Shown: positions 20,786 to 33,410 of the stretch, in pieces | Layout: each line of letters begins with the position of its first letter | How positions within the stretch are numbered: position 1 is the first letter of the stretch | Origin: Owenia fusiformis | Taxonomy: Eukaryota; Annelida; Polychaeta; Sabellida; Oweniidae | Assembly: GCA_903813345.2 (NCBI GenBank) | Contig: CAIIXF020000009.1 | Coordinates: 6,878,030 to 6,942,029 of the forward strand | DNA length: 64,000 bases | Direction of reading: 5' to 3' | Notes under the pieces: generated by a model | What the model saw: the letters and a program-made list of their open reading frames with translations, nothing else | What the model was told of the DNA's origin: nothing | Databases searched by the model: none | Position numbers and translations under genes: made by a program

Positions 20786-21624
20786 TTATTATATCATGAA
20801 GAAGAATGATGTGTATCACAATTAGCTACGGGTATGTATGTTATACATGGTATGTACTGGGTCACAATAACCACTGGATATGTTACGAATTCAAAATTAC
20901 AAAATATAATAAAAATGTGCCTTTGCCCAGAAAAAACATGAAGCATCAATCATATTTGACAATTAATCAAAAACAAATTGCAGTTTCTCACTTTTATAAC
21001 TATCAAATATATTGAGATAAAGCTTAAGCAAGCTTTTTCAATTATTTTCAATTCACCATGGAAACAGCATTTAAGCAGGATTAAGATTAATCGTGCATTA
21101 CTCTTGAAAAATTATATAATAATCATCTAAACTGAAAGGGATCAATGTTAAATTAGGGGTTGTCTCTTAAGTTTTATACTCATCTACATGAAGATTTCAA
21201 AATTGCAAAAAACACAATCATTGTTAAGACTCTCTGGTAGTTAAACATTGTTTTTATGTTGAAAATTAATAATTTATTAAAAATGGTTCAATACCTAGCA
21301 TGGTTCCATGGTTCTACATCTTCTTTTAGTACTACATGTACTTACGCTTTAATTAACAAAAGTCAGCCTTTTCCCACCCTGCTACTTAACTTTTTTATTG
21401 CAATAAATTGAATGCTACCATGTAGAATTGAGAGAGAAACATGCAACATTGCCTTTATTTATATATTGATGTCATGATCATGACACATACATGTAGAATC
21501 CAACCAGACAGTGACAAGGTCAAAATAAGACACACAAGGATAAATATTACACTCTGGAAAGCTTTTGATTTACCTTACATGGCCAATAATAAGATGTTGG
21601 CACTCTGAAAAAAATCAAGTTAAA
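20786..21624. other. Unannotated AT-rich stretch
   Basis: No gene or repeat could be supported. Confidence 0.4.
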
Positions 21625-21755
21625 CAGGGGGTCATTAACAGAAACTTCGTAAAGTTACAAATTCGTAAATTAATTGTTGTAACCATGGATATAATGATGT
21701 CACGGTGGACTATATGAATTCTTAATTTTACGAAGTTTCTGTTAATGGCCCACTG
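21625..21755. mobile_element. Short foldback, CATTAACAGAAACTTCGTAA arms
   Basis: Left arm TCATTAACAGAAACTTCGTA is mirrored by TACGAAGTTTCTGTTAATGG at the right, giving a 131-bp hairpin-forming element with about 35-bp arms. Confidence 0.75.
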
Positions 21756-23357
21756 ATTAGCAGTTTCTACCCATCCCACCATCATGATAATCCATGACAT
21801 CTCATTTCTTCTCAGCCCTGAGATGCCATGATATAATGAGCTTGATTTGGCGATCCAGGAGAGCCCAAAATTGAGGATTTTTGAGATCTTTCATCCCAGC
21901 TCATATTTCATTTAATTGGGGTCATTAAACTTGTGTACACGTGCCTGTGCTACTATCTGCTGTTAAATACAATGCTTATTATGTAATGTATTGACATTAG
22001 GTAAATGATTACATGATAACTATCATACTTATTGACAGTTATAACTCTTCCCATCTGATGTGCTCAGATCACAGAATATGCCTCATAATATCAGAGCATG
22101 TTTCAGGTGAAACAGAAAGATGCTATGAGTATCAGAATGCCATCCCACCCAGACACACATGTTCCACAAAACATGACAATGCCAATAGTACTTTTTCAAC
22201 TAAAAGTAAACGCAAGAAGCAACTTTGATTAACTGATCGTGAACTTTTAATAGAGATAATGAAATTGTTCTTGAATGATTCAGTCTCTGGTAAAAAAATA
22301 TTATAATCATTCGTAGATGGAATTTTTTTCAACAGTATATATGGGTTACTAACTTACTATGAAATTTTTGAATAGAAAATCAGATCAAATGCATATGGTA
22401 GCCAATGATTGTCAATTCGAAGCCTCAGACTGTTCACCTAATACTGATGTCAAAGACAAGGCATGAACATGCAAAATATCACAGCCTGTCATTTGTTACA
22501 GATGCCAAACACCGAACCCTAAACATCAAACACCAACCAGCAAATACTGTCCACAAAAAAGTTAGAAACCATAACATGCGGTGACATAAACAATAGAGCA
22601 TCAAAACAATATAGCACTTAAAGAAGAACAGGGCACCAATATCTAATATCAGGTCACCAACAAATCCCAGGTAATAATGTAATCAAGACATCATTTTAAT
22701 TCACTGATTGAAACTTCACTTAAGACTGACAGAAGCTCTGATAATTTATTGTATCTAATTAATGGATCTTTTAAATCAAATGTTCAGCTTGATATGGGAT
22801 TACTAATCTCATACAAGCCTTAAAAATGTCATAGATAATGTCAAGAATAAAACTCAGGGCATATTCCCATTTTGATTTAGCTTCATCTCCACATAAAGTA
22901 AATTTCTAGCCTCTAAAAACGACAGATAATTATTCCTAATCGAAAGAGTACATTAAGCGCTCCTTTAAAAATGCTTCGTCAAATATTTCTCAAAGGGTCC
23001 ACATTTGGGTACTATTTTGATAACTAGATAATGGATTGAAATATTTTTCTCTCAAAGGCATTTACATCACAGCAAATTACATATTTAGAGGCTGATTATA
23101 TGGGGTTAAATGATATCCTCATACTGGCGACTATTAAAATTAAAAACAAGACAAGATGTCTGAAAACATCCCTTGGGTTACATAGCAACAAAGGAAATGA
23201 TGAAATATATAATCTACAATCCATATCTCAATATACTGTGAGCATTTTAAGGCCCTCGTTTAACTTCTAATATAGCAGAGTACATATGACCCCATCTTGT
23301 AGCTATGACAATGGTATCGTTGGGTCTGCTTTGTACCTATGAATACAGCCAATCATA
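21756..23357. other. Unannotated stretch; dispersed repeat at about 22475-22590
   Basis: A CACCGAAC..CACCAACCAG block repeats the family seen at 12990 and 16341. An open run at 22106-22225 after TTTCAG is discussed under findings. Otherwise nothing recognised. Confidence 0.4.
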
Positions 23358-23584
23358 TAAAGCCAATCTCCAACAGTACTGTACAGTACGGTACCATTTT
23401 CACTATGGTATTTTACGGTTTAATAAAATATGATAATGTACAGTATGGTACCATAGACTAAAACAGTACTATATGGTACTGTGAACACTGTACGACACCA
23501 TACCCAAAACGGTACCGTACAGTATCGTACTCTTAATGAACCATATAGTAGTATAGTGGTTTCAGAGTGCGGATTGGGGGTATA
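23358..23584. mobile_element. Palindrome-rich GTACCGT repeat, copy 2
   Basis: AGCCAATCTCCAACAGTACT at the left and GTGCGGATTGGGGGTATA at the right enclose ACAGTACGGTACCATTTTC and TGGTACCATAGACTAAAACA-type palindromes, matching the copy at 4577-4774 with many changes. Confidence 0.7.
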
Positions 23585-25794
23585 GAGGTTTCACTTAAAC
23601 TTCTGACAGCATGCAACTAAACAAAATCAATGGAAATACATAATATAATCTTAACATTAAAACAATTGCAACAAGCAATTTTGCTAAAAACATTGGAAAA
23701 ATACATCTGTTACCTTCTGCTCAAACAACCCCACAATATTTAGAATATCACCTCAAGATGAAAGAAAGAGCAGCGATATTCCAATAGAAGAGAAAAATGA
23801 GCATGTCTTAAGAAATACATAATGAAACGACTTCATCAGCATAAGTTCTACTCCAAAAGTCATCATCTTCCCTATTGTTTCTTCTTCGTAGTCAGAAAAT
23901 GCTCGTAAATAAACCGTAAACCATCCTTTTCTAAGTTCTATATACTGTAATTATCATATCTAAAGCCCGGATCTAAGGCCTGGATCTCCGATTGAGTTAT
24001 AGCTAACGTATCTCCATCTCCTTAATATATAAAGTATGAGGAATACTATATATATCCAAAATCCATTGATGATATTAAGATTTAATGAGGTATTGGCAAC
24101 AGAACTTAATGAGCTAGAGACGAAATAACTAAATAAAGCAATGACCTGAAGATGTATTGGCGTCGAGCGAACAGTTAATTTTGATTTGTAGTATAGTTCC
24201 AATTCACAACGGAACATCTTACGATGCAAAGATTGAAATTAAACACTAGTGAATAAAAGCAATATACAAATGGCAATCCCTGGTGATTTTTCCAGACTAA
24301 AATTGATGACTTTGTGAGTCGTAGTAACTATGCTCTTTCATTATAGACGTGTCTAGGACATTTTCTGTCAGACTAATAATAAAATAGTTTTTGTAAAGTT
24401 TAAGGTATCTCTCTTCCAAATCGACCAAATTAATCTCAACAGAATTTGCAATACTAAGAGATGATTTAGTAACGCATGAATAAACGCGAGGAGTTTATGC
24501 GTCTTGAACTCACAACCTCATAGATATGGCGACAGCGCCTGGATTACGTGTTCAGTGCTGCTCGACAAGCCCAAAAAAGGTTGTTTCGGCACCCAATCTG
24601 ACTAGGGGGAACAGGTGTTAATGGTCAAATATACAAGATCAGATGTAGAATGCATACACACATTCACAGACACACATAATTAGCTTGACACACATTAATA
24701 CCCATAATTAGCTCGACTGTCCTTAGATGACGTTATATTCCCCTTGTGGTATTTATATATAAAGGTTTAATGGTAATTTGTGAAATCAATTGAAAGAGCT
24801 CTGTTCTTCCTCTGTCTGCAATATTATATTTACCTTCAGTGCGTAAGTTGGTTCTACCTCCGCTCCTTATACTACTTCATGTAGTATTCATTATAATAGT
24901 GAAAATGGCAGCGATCATAACTCATTACCACTTTATTTTCACATCATATAATTAATGCCTCAATCCCTCATTTCATTGCCTTGGAGATGTTATCCCAAAT
25001 TACTCATTTCATTGCCTTATAAATGTTATCCCAAATTATTACATAATTATCATGTCACGGTATATTTGCATTGTCATGTTATAATATGTTAGTGCCTGGC
25101 AAATCTGGTTATGAAACAAAAGCCCTTTTCGCTAAACTTAGGAAGATATAATGTAGTTGGGCATAAATGTAACATAATTTTATCACTTTGAAAAGTATAA
25201 CAATTTGTTACATATCCTACTGCTGGTCACAAAATGGTAGAAAGTGTAACAACTGTTACAAATGTCAAGCTAATGCTGGTCACACAATGGTGGCTTTAAC
25301 AATAACTCACCACTTCTTGGTGGTGACACAATAACGATAACAATGAAAATCTTATTACGTTTGGAGGTTGCTTTAAAATGTAAAATGGAAGAAGTTAAAC
25401 TGAAATAAAATAAATATTACAAAAAAAAATCTTATTACGGTTCCTGAGTGATCTCCTCACGACATTTTCTCAGCTGGGTACTAAATCCCCATTCTACCTG
25501 TTTTGGTCAAAATTTGTCAATGTTTCACTCTTTTGGCAGGGTGCAGAGAGATTTTCAACTAGAGGGCATGTCATTTTCAGATTTTTAACTGGGTGCTGCG
25601 CACAACTGCCCTAATACTTGGGAGATCAATTGTTCTAGGTCCTTATGCTTTATTCAATATAACTTTCAAGAGAGAATTTCTTCCACAAATGAATACAAAC
25701 CAAAATAACAGTTAATTGTAATTATTTTTCTGAGTATATAAAGTCAATATCTATATTTATTCCATAATACTACTGTCTTCCCAGGGAAATATGA
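23585..25794. other. Unannotated AT-rich stretch
   Basis: No gene seen. At about 25205-25320 the words TGCTGGTCACAnAATGGTnG and GTAACAA are duplicated. GGGTGCTGCGCACA lies at about 25590. Confidence 0.4.
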
Positions 25795-26192
25795 AGGAAT
25801 AAAAATCGTATTGAATCGTATTACATGAAAAAATCGTATTGTCCCCGGGAAAAAAATCGTATTGGAGCGTATTACATGGAAAAATCGTATTGTCCCCGGG
25901 ACAAAAATCGTATTGGAACGTATTAACCTATTTTTGGTTTTCCCGGTTATTTTTAACCTTGACTAATTGATAAAAGCATTATCCAAATGTAACATTTTAA
26001 GGAGGAATGTATTAAGGAATAAATAGGTTATTTCTGGTCGGGATTGAATATGGGGTTTATTCCTCGGAAAATATGATATTGACCTTGGGAAATATGATAT
26101 TGACACTCGGTCGCTGCGCTCCCTCGGTCAATATCATATTACCCTTCGGTCAATATCATATTGTCCCTCGGAATAAAACCCATATTCAATCC
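25795..26192. repeat. ATCGTATTG repeat followed by a palindromic ATATGATATTGAC element
   Basis: 25795-25925 repeats AAAAATCGTATTGTCCCCGG and GCGTATTACATGGAA two to three times. 26041-26192 is a foldback: GGATTGAATATGGGGTTTAT at the left is mirrored by ATAAAACCCATATTCAATCC at the right, with inner pairs AATATGATATTGAC/GTCAATATCATATT around CGGTCGCTGCGCTCCCTCGG. No gene. Confidence 0.75.
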
Positions 26193-26642
26193 CTCCCAGT
26201 AAATAACCTATATACATTGTATGTATATTCACATGTATCTGCTCTTCTATATCAAGTTCCAATATTTACTTCTAGTGTAGTTTAATAAACCAACAATACA
26301 AGAGGATTCCAAAACTCAGTTACAAGGTTACAATGTTACAATGATATGAGCAGCGTGCCTAACAAGCACAAGATTAAGAGCAATCTAACTTACTAAAAAT
26401 ATATCACGGTTGGCTTAGTTCGGTTGTATGTATTTTGTTTAGAACGGCATACCAGAGATTCTAGTAATACATTTTAGTTTACTGGGCTTATAGGTAAAAT
26501 TAGGGTATAAATGAAACATTTTCTTCTATTGTACTGAATGTTATAGCATTCACCAGTCAAAGTTTTTTCAGTTTAGTATATGATGGGTGTCAATAGGGTA
26601 GGTGTCATTTTACGAATCTATAGGTATATAGCAGGTATATAG
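26193..26642. other. Spacer, nothing recognised
   Basis: AT-rich; TATAGCAGGTATATAG duplicates at the right edge border the next element. Confidence 0.4.
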
Positions 26643-26795
26643 CAGTTCTGGTTCCCCCCAAGCCAAAAATTCTTTCAAAATCATGCAGTTTTTCACCATG
26701 CTGAGCAAAATTGGACCAAAATTGTCAAAAGCGACCCCCCCCTGGAATTTTTCAAAAAGTGAACCCCCCCTTGGCAAATCCTGGCTACAGGCCTG
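26643..26795. mobile_element. MITE of the GTAGCCAG family, deleted left end
   Basis: The right end CTGGCTACAGGCCTG is intact and TATAG flanks both sides (26638-26642 and 26796-26800), a 5-bp duplication. The left end (CAGTTCTGGTTCCCCCC) has lost part of the terminal repeat. The interior shares TTTCAAAATCATGCAGTTTT and CTGGAATTTTTCAAAAAGTG with 7561-7757. Confidence 0.8.
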
Positions 26796-27173
26796 TATAG
26801 AACATATCCTATGATTTCTGGGTGATATGATTTTCATCCACGATTGGATATAATCTCGCAGAGTGAGAAAGTGCAACTATCAATATCCATATTCCATGAG
26901 TAGATCTGTTTCACAAAAATATCATTTTATTTTGACATACCATCCTTTGAATATCACAGTAAATATAGGATAGTATACATGTATTCTATCATATTTTTGC
27001 AACATTATTTAAAGAAACCAAATAATTAAAATATTAATAGAAACTTTTTATACAAGGAAATAAACTCTTCTCTGTAAATAAATACCTTTAGGCATTTTCC
27101 AGAAAGATCTTTCATGTTAATGCACACACAGGTGCTTTCATAGGTAATAATATATATATAAGGGTTATGTACT

Positions 27174-27300
27174 GGGAGGTTTTGGATATGGGGTTTATCC
27201 AGAGGGAGATATGCATATCTACCTGAGGGACCGTAGACTCCGAAGGTAGATGTGCATATCTCACGAGGGATGAACACAATATCAAAACTGGCCATACATA
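27174..27300. repeat. Palindromic GGTTTTGGATATGG repeat
   Basis: TTTTGGATATGGGG at the left and ACACAATATCAAAACTGG at the right are inverted. Inside, GATATGCATATCTACC is mirrored by GGTAGATGTGCATATC around CCGTAGACTCCG. The layout is like 26041-26192 with different words. A satellite-like cluster of GATATGCACCGAAGCGGGAG follows at about 27428-27480. Confidence 0.65.
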
Positions 27301-27490
27301 AATGCTTTATCCTATACCAAGTAGAGCATATTAGGCCATTTCAATAGTACAAGGTGTAAAAATAAACAAATCATTCCTATGCAAAGTCATTTTATTGCAT
27401 TTCCACTACTTACCGGAAGCTGAGGAAGATATGCACCGAAGCGGGAGGATATGCACCGAAGCGGGAGATATGGCGGGAGATATGGATATG

Positions 27491-30232
27491 GAAACCTCAA
27501 AATCAGGATACAGGATATATCTTACCAACTTATCTCCCTAAAACTCTACTTGGAATAGGATAAATGTAGTTATACACATTGTAGAAGAAAGGCAATTAAG
27601 ATATACCATGACATATTCTAATAACATTGGTATGAATAACAATAATATATCTATAAAATATGGGTGTGATAAAAATACACAAATGTTCACATAGAGTTAC
27701 AGTTTGAACTCTATCATGACTTTGCAAAAATACAAATATACTAAAATGCATAACCAGAACTTTTATCAAAAAACTATGAAAGTATGTTCCACAAAGCCTA
27801 AAGATCTCTTCATGCATGTAATTTACTATTCTCTAGCTTAAAATGAAAAATGACTCTTCACCATAGGTTTACAGGTAAAGAGGCAGATTTATTAAGTTGC
27901 TACTTGAAGAAAAGTTTATGTTCTACAAGTAGAGAATCCTTGCTATTTCATTATTTATTAGAATGAAGTCAATTTTCTGTTTCTAAGAAAACATAAATAT
28001 GGAAATTTAATAATTCAGTGATAATACTGAAAATTATGTTCTAGTTTGACGATGATTCAACATTAATAACGAGACTCATAATGAGAAATAAAATCCAGGA
28101 TAAGACCTTGCAAGGAAAGATCATGGCAAAACTAGGTTTGTTATAATTTCTTGATAGATACACGCTAAGTGGTTGCTTGGCTATGCAGCTAGTGCTTGAA
28201 ACTACCAGGCTGTATTGAACAAATACCTATTACATTACAGTATTCTCTGTCAAATATTTTTCTCTAACATTTCAAAATAAACATATACATGTGTCTAGTG
28301 CTGTGCTTGCATCATTTTTCAAAATGAACGTTTTTTTACAAAATTCTTACATTACACAGTCATGTATTTCCTAACTTCATATATCTAAACGAGAATTTAC
28401 CCTAACCCTTCTGCCCCCCCCCCCCCCCCTAACTCTCTTTGTAATTTTAACTAATCTTTAAGAACATCTTTTGATATATTGCGTTTATAAAGCAAATTGT
28501 ACATTTATCTTCAAAAGAAGCTCATTTCACTGCACAACCTAGTAGAATACAAATCAGCTTATTCCAATTTATATGTTGTATAAACCTGCAATGTTATCTT
28601 TTCTGGAAGTCTGCTCATGACTCTATTAAAGCGTAATCTAAGTGAAGGTCAATTTAATCTTAATTACATTTTCTACTTTCATCGAATCTCCTAAGTACAT
28701 TGGCATTTAGCTTATAGCGCAGAAATGCTTGCATTTTATTTTTGAAGGCATTTGCTATCACGTAGCTGAGTAATGGAGTAAATCAGTATTCACAAATCAA
28801 CAGATGACCAAATTGAAATTAAAGTCAGCCTTTTAACAAGACATTCAACGTTATCCTCATATTACAGTCAATACACAGACTCAGAAAATGGCCTGAAACT
28901 CGATCTGACAAATAATTGTTCATACAGGACAATACAAAATCTTTGAAGTATCATCAATATTTTCGCAAAGTATGAGTTATAACTGAAGATTTAAAGATTT
29001 TGTTTCTAAAAGTTGATATAAGACTCACCAAAAGACTGATGATCATAAGACTCTGTATTATAGCCTCACCAGGGGAATAGCCAAGACCTTACAATAGGTG
29101 AGGTCAAATCTAATTAGGTGAGGCATTTAGGTTCAATGAAGTATATGACTTCATTTGACTTCATTTTCACATTTTAGTTCAAGAGAAAATCTAAAAAATA
29201 TATTTCTCTAAAATTTTGGTTAAAGGCAGCTGCCTCACGGGAGAATTTTTATCAGTAGGTGCACTAAGGTCATTACTATTGTTACACCTTATAAGGAAAG
29301 GTGACGATTATAAGAGTTATAAGAAATATGAATTATCTATAAGGGTTCCCGAGTGCACAGAAATCTATTACGTTTTCTTTGTTATAACCATAAGGCTCAC
29401 TCGGCAATTTCTAAGGAGCTTTTTATGGTTTAATAAGGTCAGTTATAGATTAGAAAGAATCAATAGATATAATAATGTCTATATTTCCACTAAACTATGA
29501 ATTTACTGTTCTTTTAGGTTTATCTATGTATAATATGAAGGCCGTTCACAGATAAAACCTAAAATTTAAAGTCTATCTTCATTTAAAGCAAAAAGCCAAA
29601 ATTGTAAAAGATCATTAGAGACATAATTGTGACGTGTGATATTTGATTAAGTTCTCTTTTGTATTACGGCTCTGACTTGTGTATCTATATTAGAATGTGA
29701 GTACAAATTATGTTGTATCATAATATATAGATTAATGAATGGAATACGTAGACTGAAATGAAATTAGCTAATGTAGATATTATGCTGGGTATTGGGTAAT
29801 ATCAGCTTTATTCATTATATGAAGTGTCAAATATGCATCCTAATATAACAGCTGATTTTTTCTAAATGTTCCTTTTGTTTAATGAATCTGCTTTATGCAA
29901 TATCAGCACCAAATTATTCCATTTGAAAATAATATGAAAATTAAAACTTAATTTTGAAGTCAGGGGAAAAGGTCTCAAAAATATCAGTTTGAGACATAAT
30001 TTGAGTTCCCTAAAAACCACATATTATAAAGCTTTCTGATTCTAAAATGTATGATGCCTATTGCCTATCATGATTCCATCACAGTGACCCTTTTGCTAAA
30101 GAGACTGATGTTTAGAAATTATGCCTGAAACCATCCTAATGTCTATTTGTACCCTTGTATTTGAAAATCATAAAAAGGACATATTTTGACCAATTTTGGT
30201 CTGAATTTTGAATTTTATACCCTCTACATTTG
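27491..30232. other. Unannotated AT-rich stretch
   Basis: No exon, RNA gene or repeat family was recognised. A C-run of about 16 bases lies at 28414-28429. Confidence 0.4.
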
Positions 30233-30294
30233 TTCAACTTTGCTTCTTAAAAGAGAGCTTTAGTAGTTTATAACTAGACTCTATGCACAGGGTA
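30233..30294 (-). repeat. Dispersed repeat fragment, inverted
   Basis: TTGCTTCTTAAAAGAGAGCT, then AACTAGACTCTATGCACAGGG: the complement of the module at 32090-32157. Confidence 0.75.
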
Positions 30295-32089
30295 AGACTT
30301 TTACACCCACCCAAGTGAAATAATGAGCAGAATACTGTACTGACTACATGTACATATAACATAGAGATTTCAAGATGATGAAAATAACTAAATCAAGGCA
30401 AATGTCTGCCATGAATGTTAATTTACAATAACACAAAATGTCAGAGTGAACTGTATCTATATTACATGATCTGATAAATAAAACATTTGATTTATCATCT
30501 TGTATTTAATATAATGTCTGGAGCCGAGATTCTCAAGAATAATTGTACCTTAATCAATATGTTGTAGCTTCATCAATATGTACATACCCATTACCCAGTG
30601 TGCATGCTTCAAAATAATTGTCAAAAGGCATGCAATTAGAAACAAAGGGCCAAATTAATTGCAGAGGAAGAATATTCAACTCTCTCCTCTTTTGAAAAAC
30701 TATGAGCATTTATAGAAAATATAATATCCTGAGAACTAATTGCCACCTGGTTCAACATCAAGGAGGGTTGGCTCCCAGGGTTCCATCTTAATTTCTGCCA
30801 TATATGGAGTCCAGTCGTGATTACAAAATTTTAAATTCAAGCAGCCATCATTTTTTCACTTCAGAATTATCAATCGCTGGTTTTGGTCTTATTCCCAAAC
30901 AAAAACTTCAAAACACACAGGAAGTGATCAAAATATTAGTTCAAATCTTTTGGAACATTGATTATGAATTTATAGTCATTGATGATATCAGGAAATAACA
31001 TTTTCAATGTTGTCGTCAATCAAGGTCAAGGTCAAATATCAAGTTGAAGGTCTGGGAGCCAATCCCCCTTTCCATTCAAAACAGAAAAAACTGTCTCTTT
31101 AAAGTACATATAATAACCAAGGGGTTATTAATATAAGCTTTTGTAAATTTCAGAATTCCTAAGTCAATTGCTATAACCATTCTTAACTGTAAAATATTTC
31201 TGTGAATGACCTCGTGGTTATAACAAGATAAATTCATTTTGAAATGGCTGTGGTATTTCACTCATAATATATTTACAGTATTATATATTTCTTACACGAT
31301 CTGCAATATTAAATCTATTCCGGTATCGTGTATCAAAATGTAAGATAAAAGCTAAAAAAACAATTTCGAATTTACAAGTCACCATAACATAAAGAGTCCT
31401 GATTTATGAGCCTTAATGAACCATTTGGAAATGTCGAAGATTTCTGATTCACTGAATTCAATATACAATTGTAATTCACAAATAAAGTATGACATTAGTT
31501 CGAGATTTCTCCATGCATAATCACAGTCTCCAATCTTGGATAATGACTCACTTTAATATTGCTATGAAACATTACTGAAACAAGCACCAGGGGACTGAAA
31601 TTGATTAAAATGACTATTTGGTACTGCAGTGGTTTGACCACAGCTGGAAATCAATATGAAATTAGAAATCCAGAGAGTACAATTTCTGAACAGCTTATTC
31701 TTATGATATATGAATACAGTTGTCGGGGACAACACAATATCACTAATAGAGTAATGAGTAATCTACTTAAGCATTCACCTCACAAAGCCAGAAAACCTTA
31801 TTGTTTAAGAAAATATTAAGAAAGTGATTCCTTAATAAGATTCTAATTCCGACTCATCGCTTTTTTCAGATCTCCTTATCACCATAACAAAAAAATTAAA
31901 ACTCAAAAATTGAAAGCAAGAGATACATGTGAAATATCTAATAGTAATGTGGCAGATTTTGGTGAAAAACATCTCAGAAAAACTGGGAATATAAAATTGT
32001 AAGCAACTTTTACAATATTCCAAAGTCTATTCTTCACCTTTTTCAAATTTAGAATTGAGATCTACTCTGAGAAAATTATACCCTGCATA
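30295..32089. other. Unannotated AT-rich stretch
   Basis: A weak inverted pair lies around 31120-31215 (AACCAAGGGGTTATTA against GACCTCGTGGTTATAA). No gene could be supported. Confidence 0.4.
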
Positions 32090-32157
32090 CAGAGTCTAGT
32101 TAAACTACAGACGGAGCTCTCTTTTAAGAAGTGAAGTCGAACGAATACAAAGGGTAA
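32090..32157 (+). repeat. Dispersed repeat, most complete copy
   Basis: It runs from CCCTGCATACAGAGTCTAG through GAGCTCTCTTTTAAGAAG to ATACAAAGGGTAA. The two ends are imperfect inverted copies (ACCCTGCAT / ATnCAAAGGGT), so it could be a very small foldback element. Confidence 0.75.
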
Positions 32158-33402
32158 GCAAATTAGAGAATGAAAATTATGCTGTAACATGTGCCTATAT
32201 TCTTACTGATTATTGATGAGAGGCTGTAGTATGAGTTCAACCTCCCATGCCCCAGAAACAAATTTGGATGAGTTTTGGTAGACTCCAGTAGTGATCAAAA
32301 CATGAACTGATCTACGGCTTACCTGATGTAAAATTCATGACCAGCTCAATCAATTTTTCAGTAATTTACATTTTGGGTATATTTTCCACTATACTATGAG
32401 ACAGGACATTAATAATTTAATACAGGAATTACTCTTGATTATATCAAGTCTATAAAATATAAATCTCGAGATGTTAAATCTGAAACACATTTTATGGGAA
32501 AATATGTCATCTCCCTGGTGATCCCTCTCCCCTGTATACATCAATGGAATAGATGGGGAGAGGGATACAACAGCTTGAGCTTGATGCAAGACCAAAAATA
32601 TAGTTGGTACCTAAATGAGGCCATATAGTACAGTTGAACCTGTGTGTATTGAAACTTTTACTGAAATAATGTTCAGTTTGGTAGGTGTCCACTACAGAGA
32701 GGGTAATTTATATAGAAGTCAGTATGTGCAGAGGAAGGGTATCTACTAGAGACAGGTGTTCAATATAGAGAGAGGTGTTCACTTACACAAGTTTTACTGT
32801 ATATACCATAATTTGTATTAAATGTTAAATTTATTTTTCCCCCAAACTAAGAATACATTTGTAGTGCTGCAAATGAATGTGCAGGAATTACAAAAGGAAC
32901 AAGTATGGCAGCTTGGTTTTCAAATATTTTGTGGAATTAAATACAAATTTTAGCACAATGTTATTGTCAGAATACAGCATCTTCAATTTCATGTAATTCT
33001 GCACTTGCAGAAGAGTATTGTAGGATTCACCCATACTTCCTTGCACTTATTGTGATATCAGCAATTCATTCATATATTTTGCGGTTAATGTTATTTGACA
33101 AAATTTGGTCTTACTACAAGTAGTTTTTTTTATTAAAAAATGTTTTGTAATAAATTTTTTTGCAACAAGGCAACCGCCTCCTCGTTTTTTAACATCCTTT
33201 GAGAAATATTCACCTTTATATGGCTTTTATTGATTTTTAATCTTATCATCAATGTTTGATCCAATTGTGAACAATCTCATAACGTAAAAGTTATCATTGT
33301 GTTCTTCTATTGCCAGGCAAGTGAGTAAGGTTTGGAAATATTTTTCACCTCATCGCTTTTTCTCTTCCTGGTTAATATACGTCACTAGATACATGTAAAT
33401 GG
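32158..33402. other. Unannotated stretch with an AGGTGTTC block
   Basis: 32675-32805 carries GTAGGTGTCCACTACAGAGA, GACAGGTGTTCAATATAGAG and GAGGTGTTCACTTACACAAG, the dispersed repeat also seen at 15620 and 53370. A small hairpin CCCTCTCCCCTG / GGGGAGAGGG lies at about 32524-32568. No gene. Confidence 0.45.
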
Positions 33403-33410
33403 AGTAAGAG

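Noticed and set aside
24480-24600. Minus-strand tRNA-like sequence with a B-box-like GAGTTCAAGACGC
   Set aside because: No matching A box and no foldable acceptor stem could be found; too weak to annotate.
28414-28429. Long homopolymer C-run (also near 7598, 16170, 56570 and 56730)
   Set aside because: Simple low-complexity tracts; the ones near 7598 and 1001 are parts of MITEs. No further meaning is seen.
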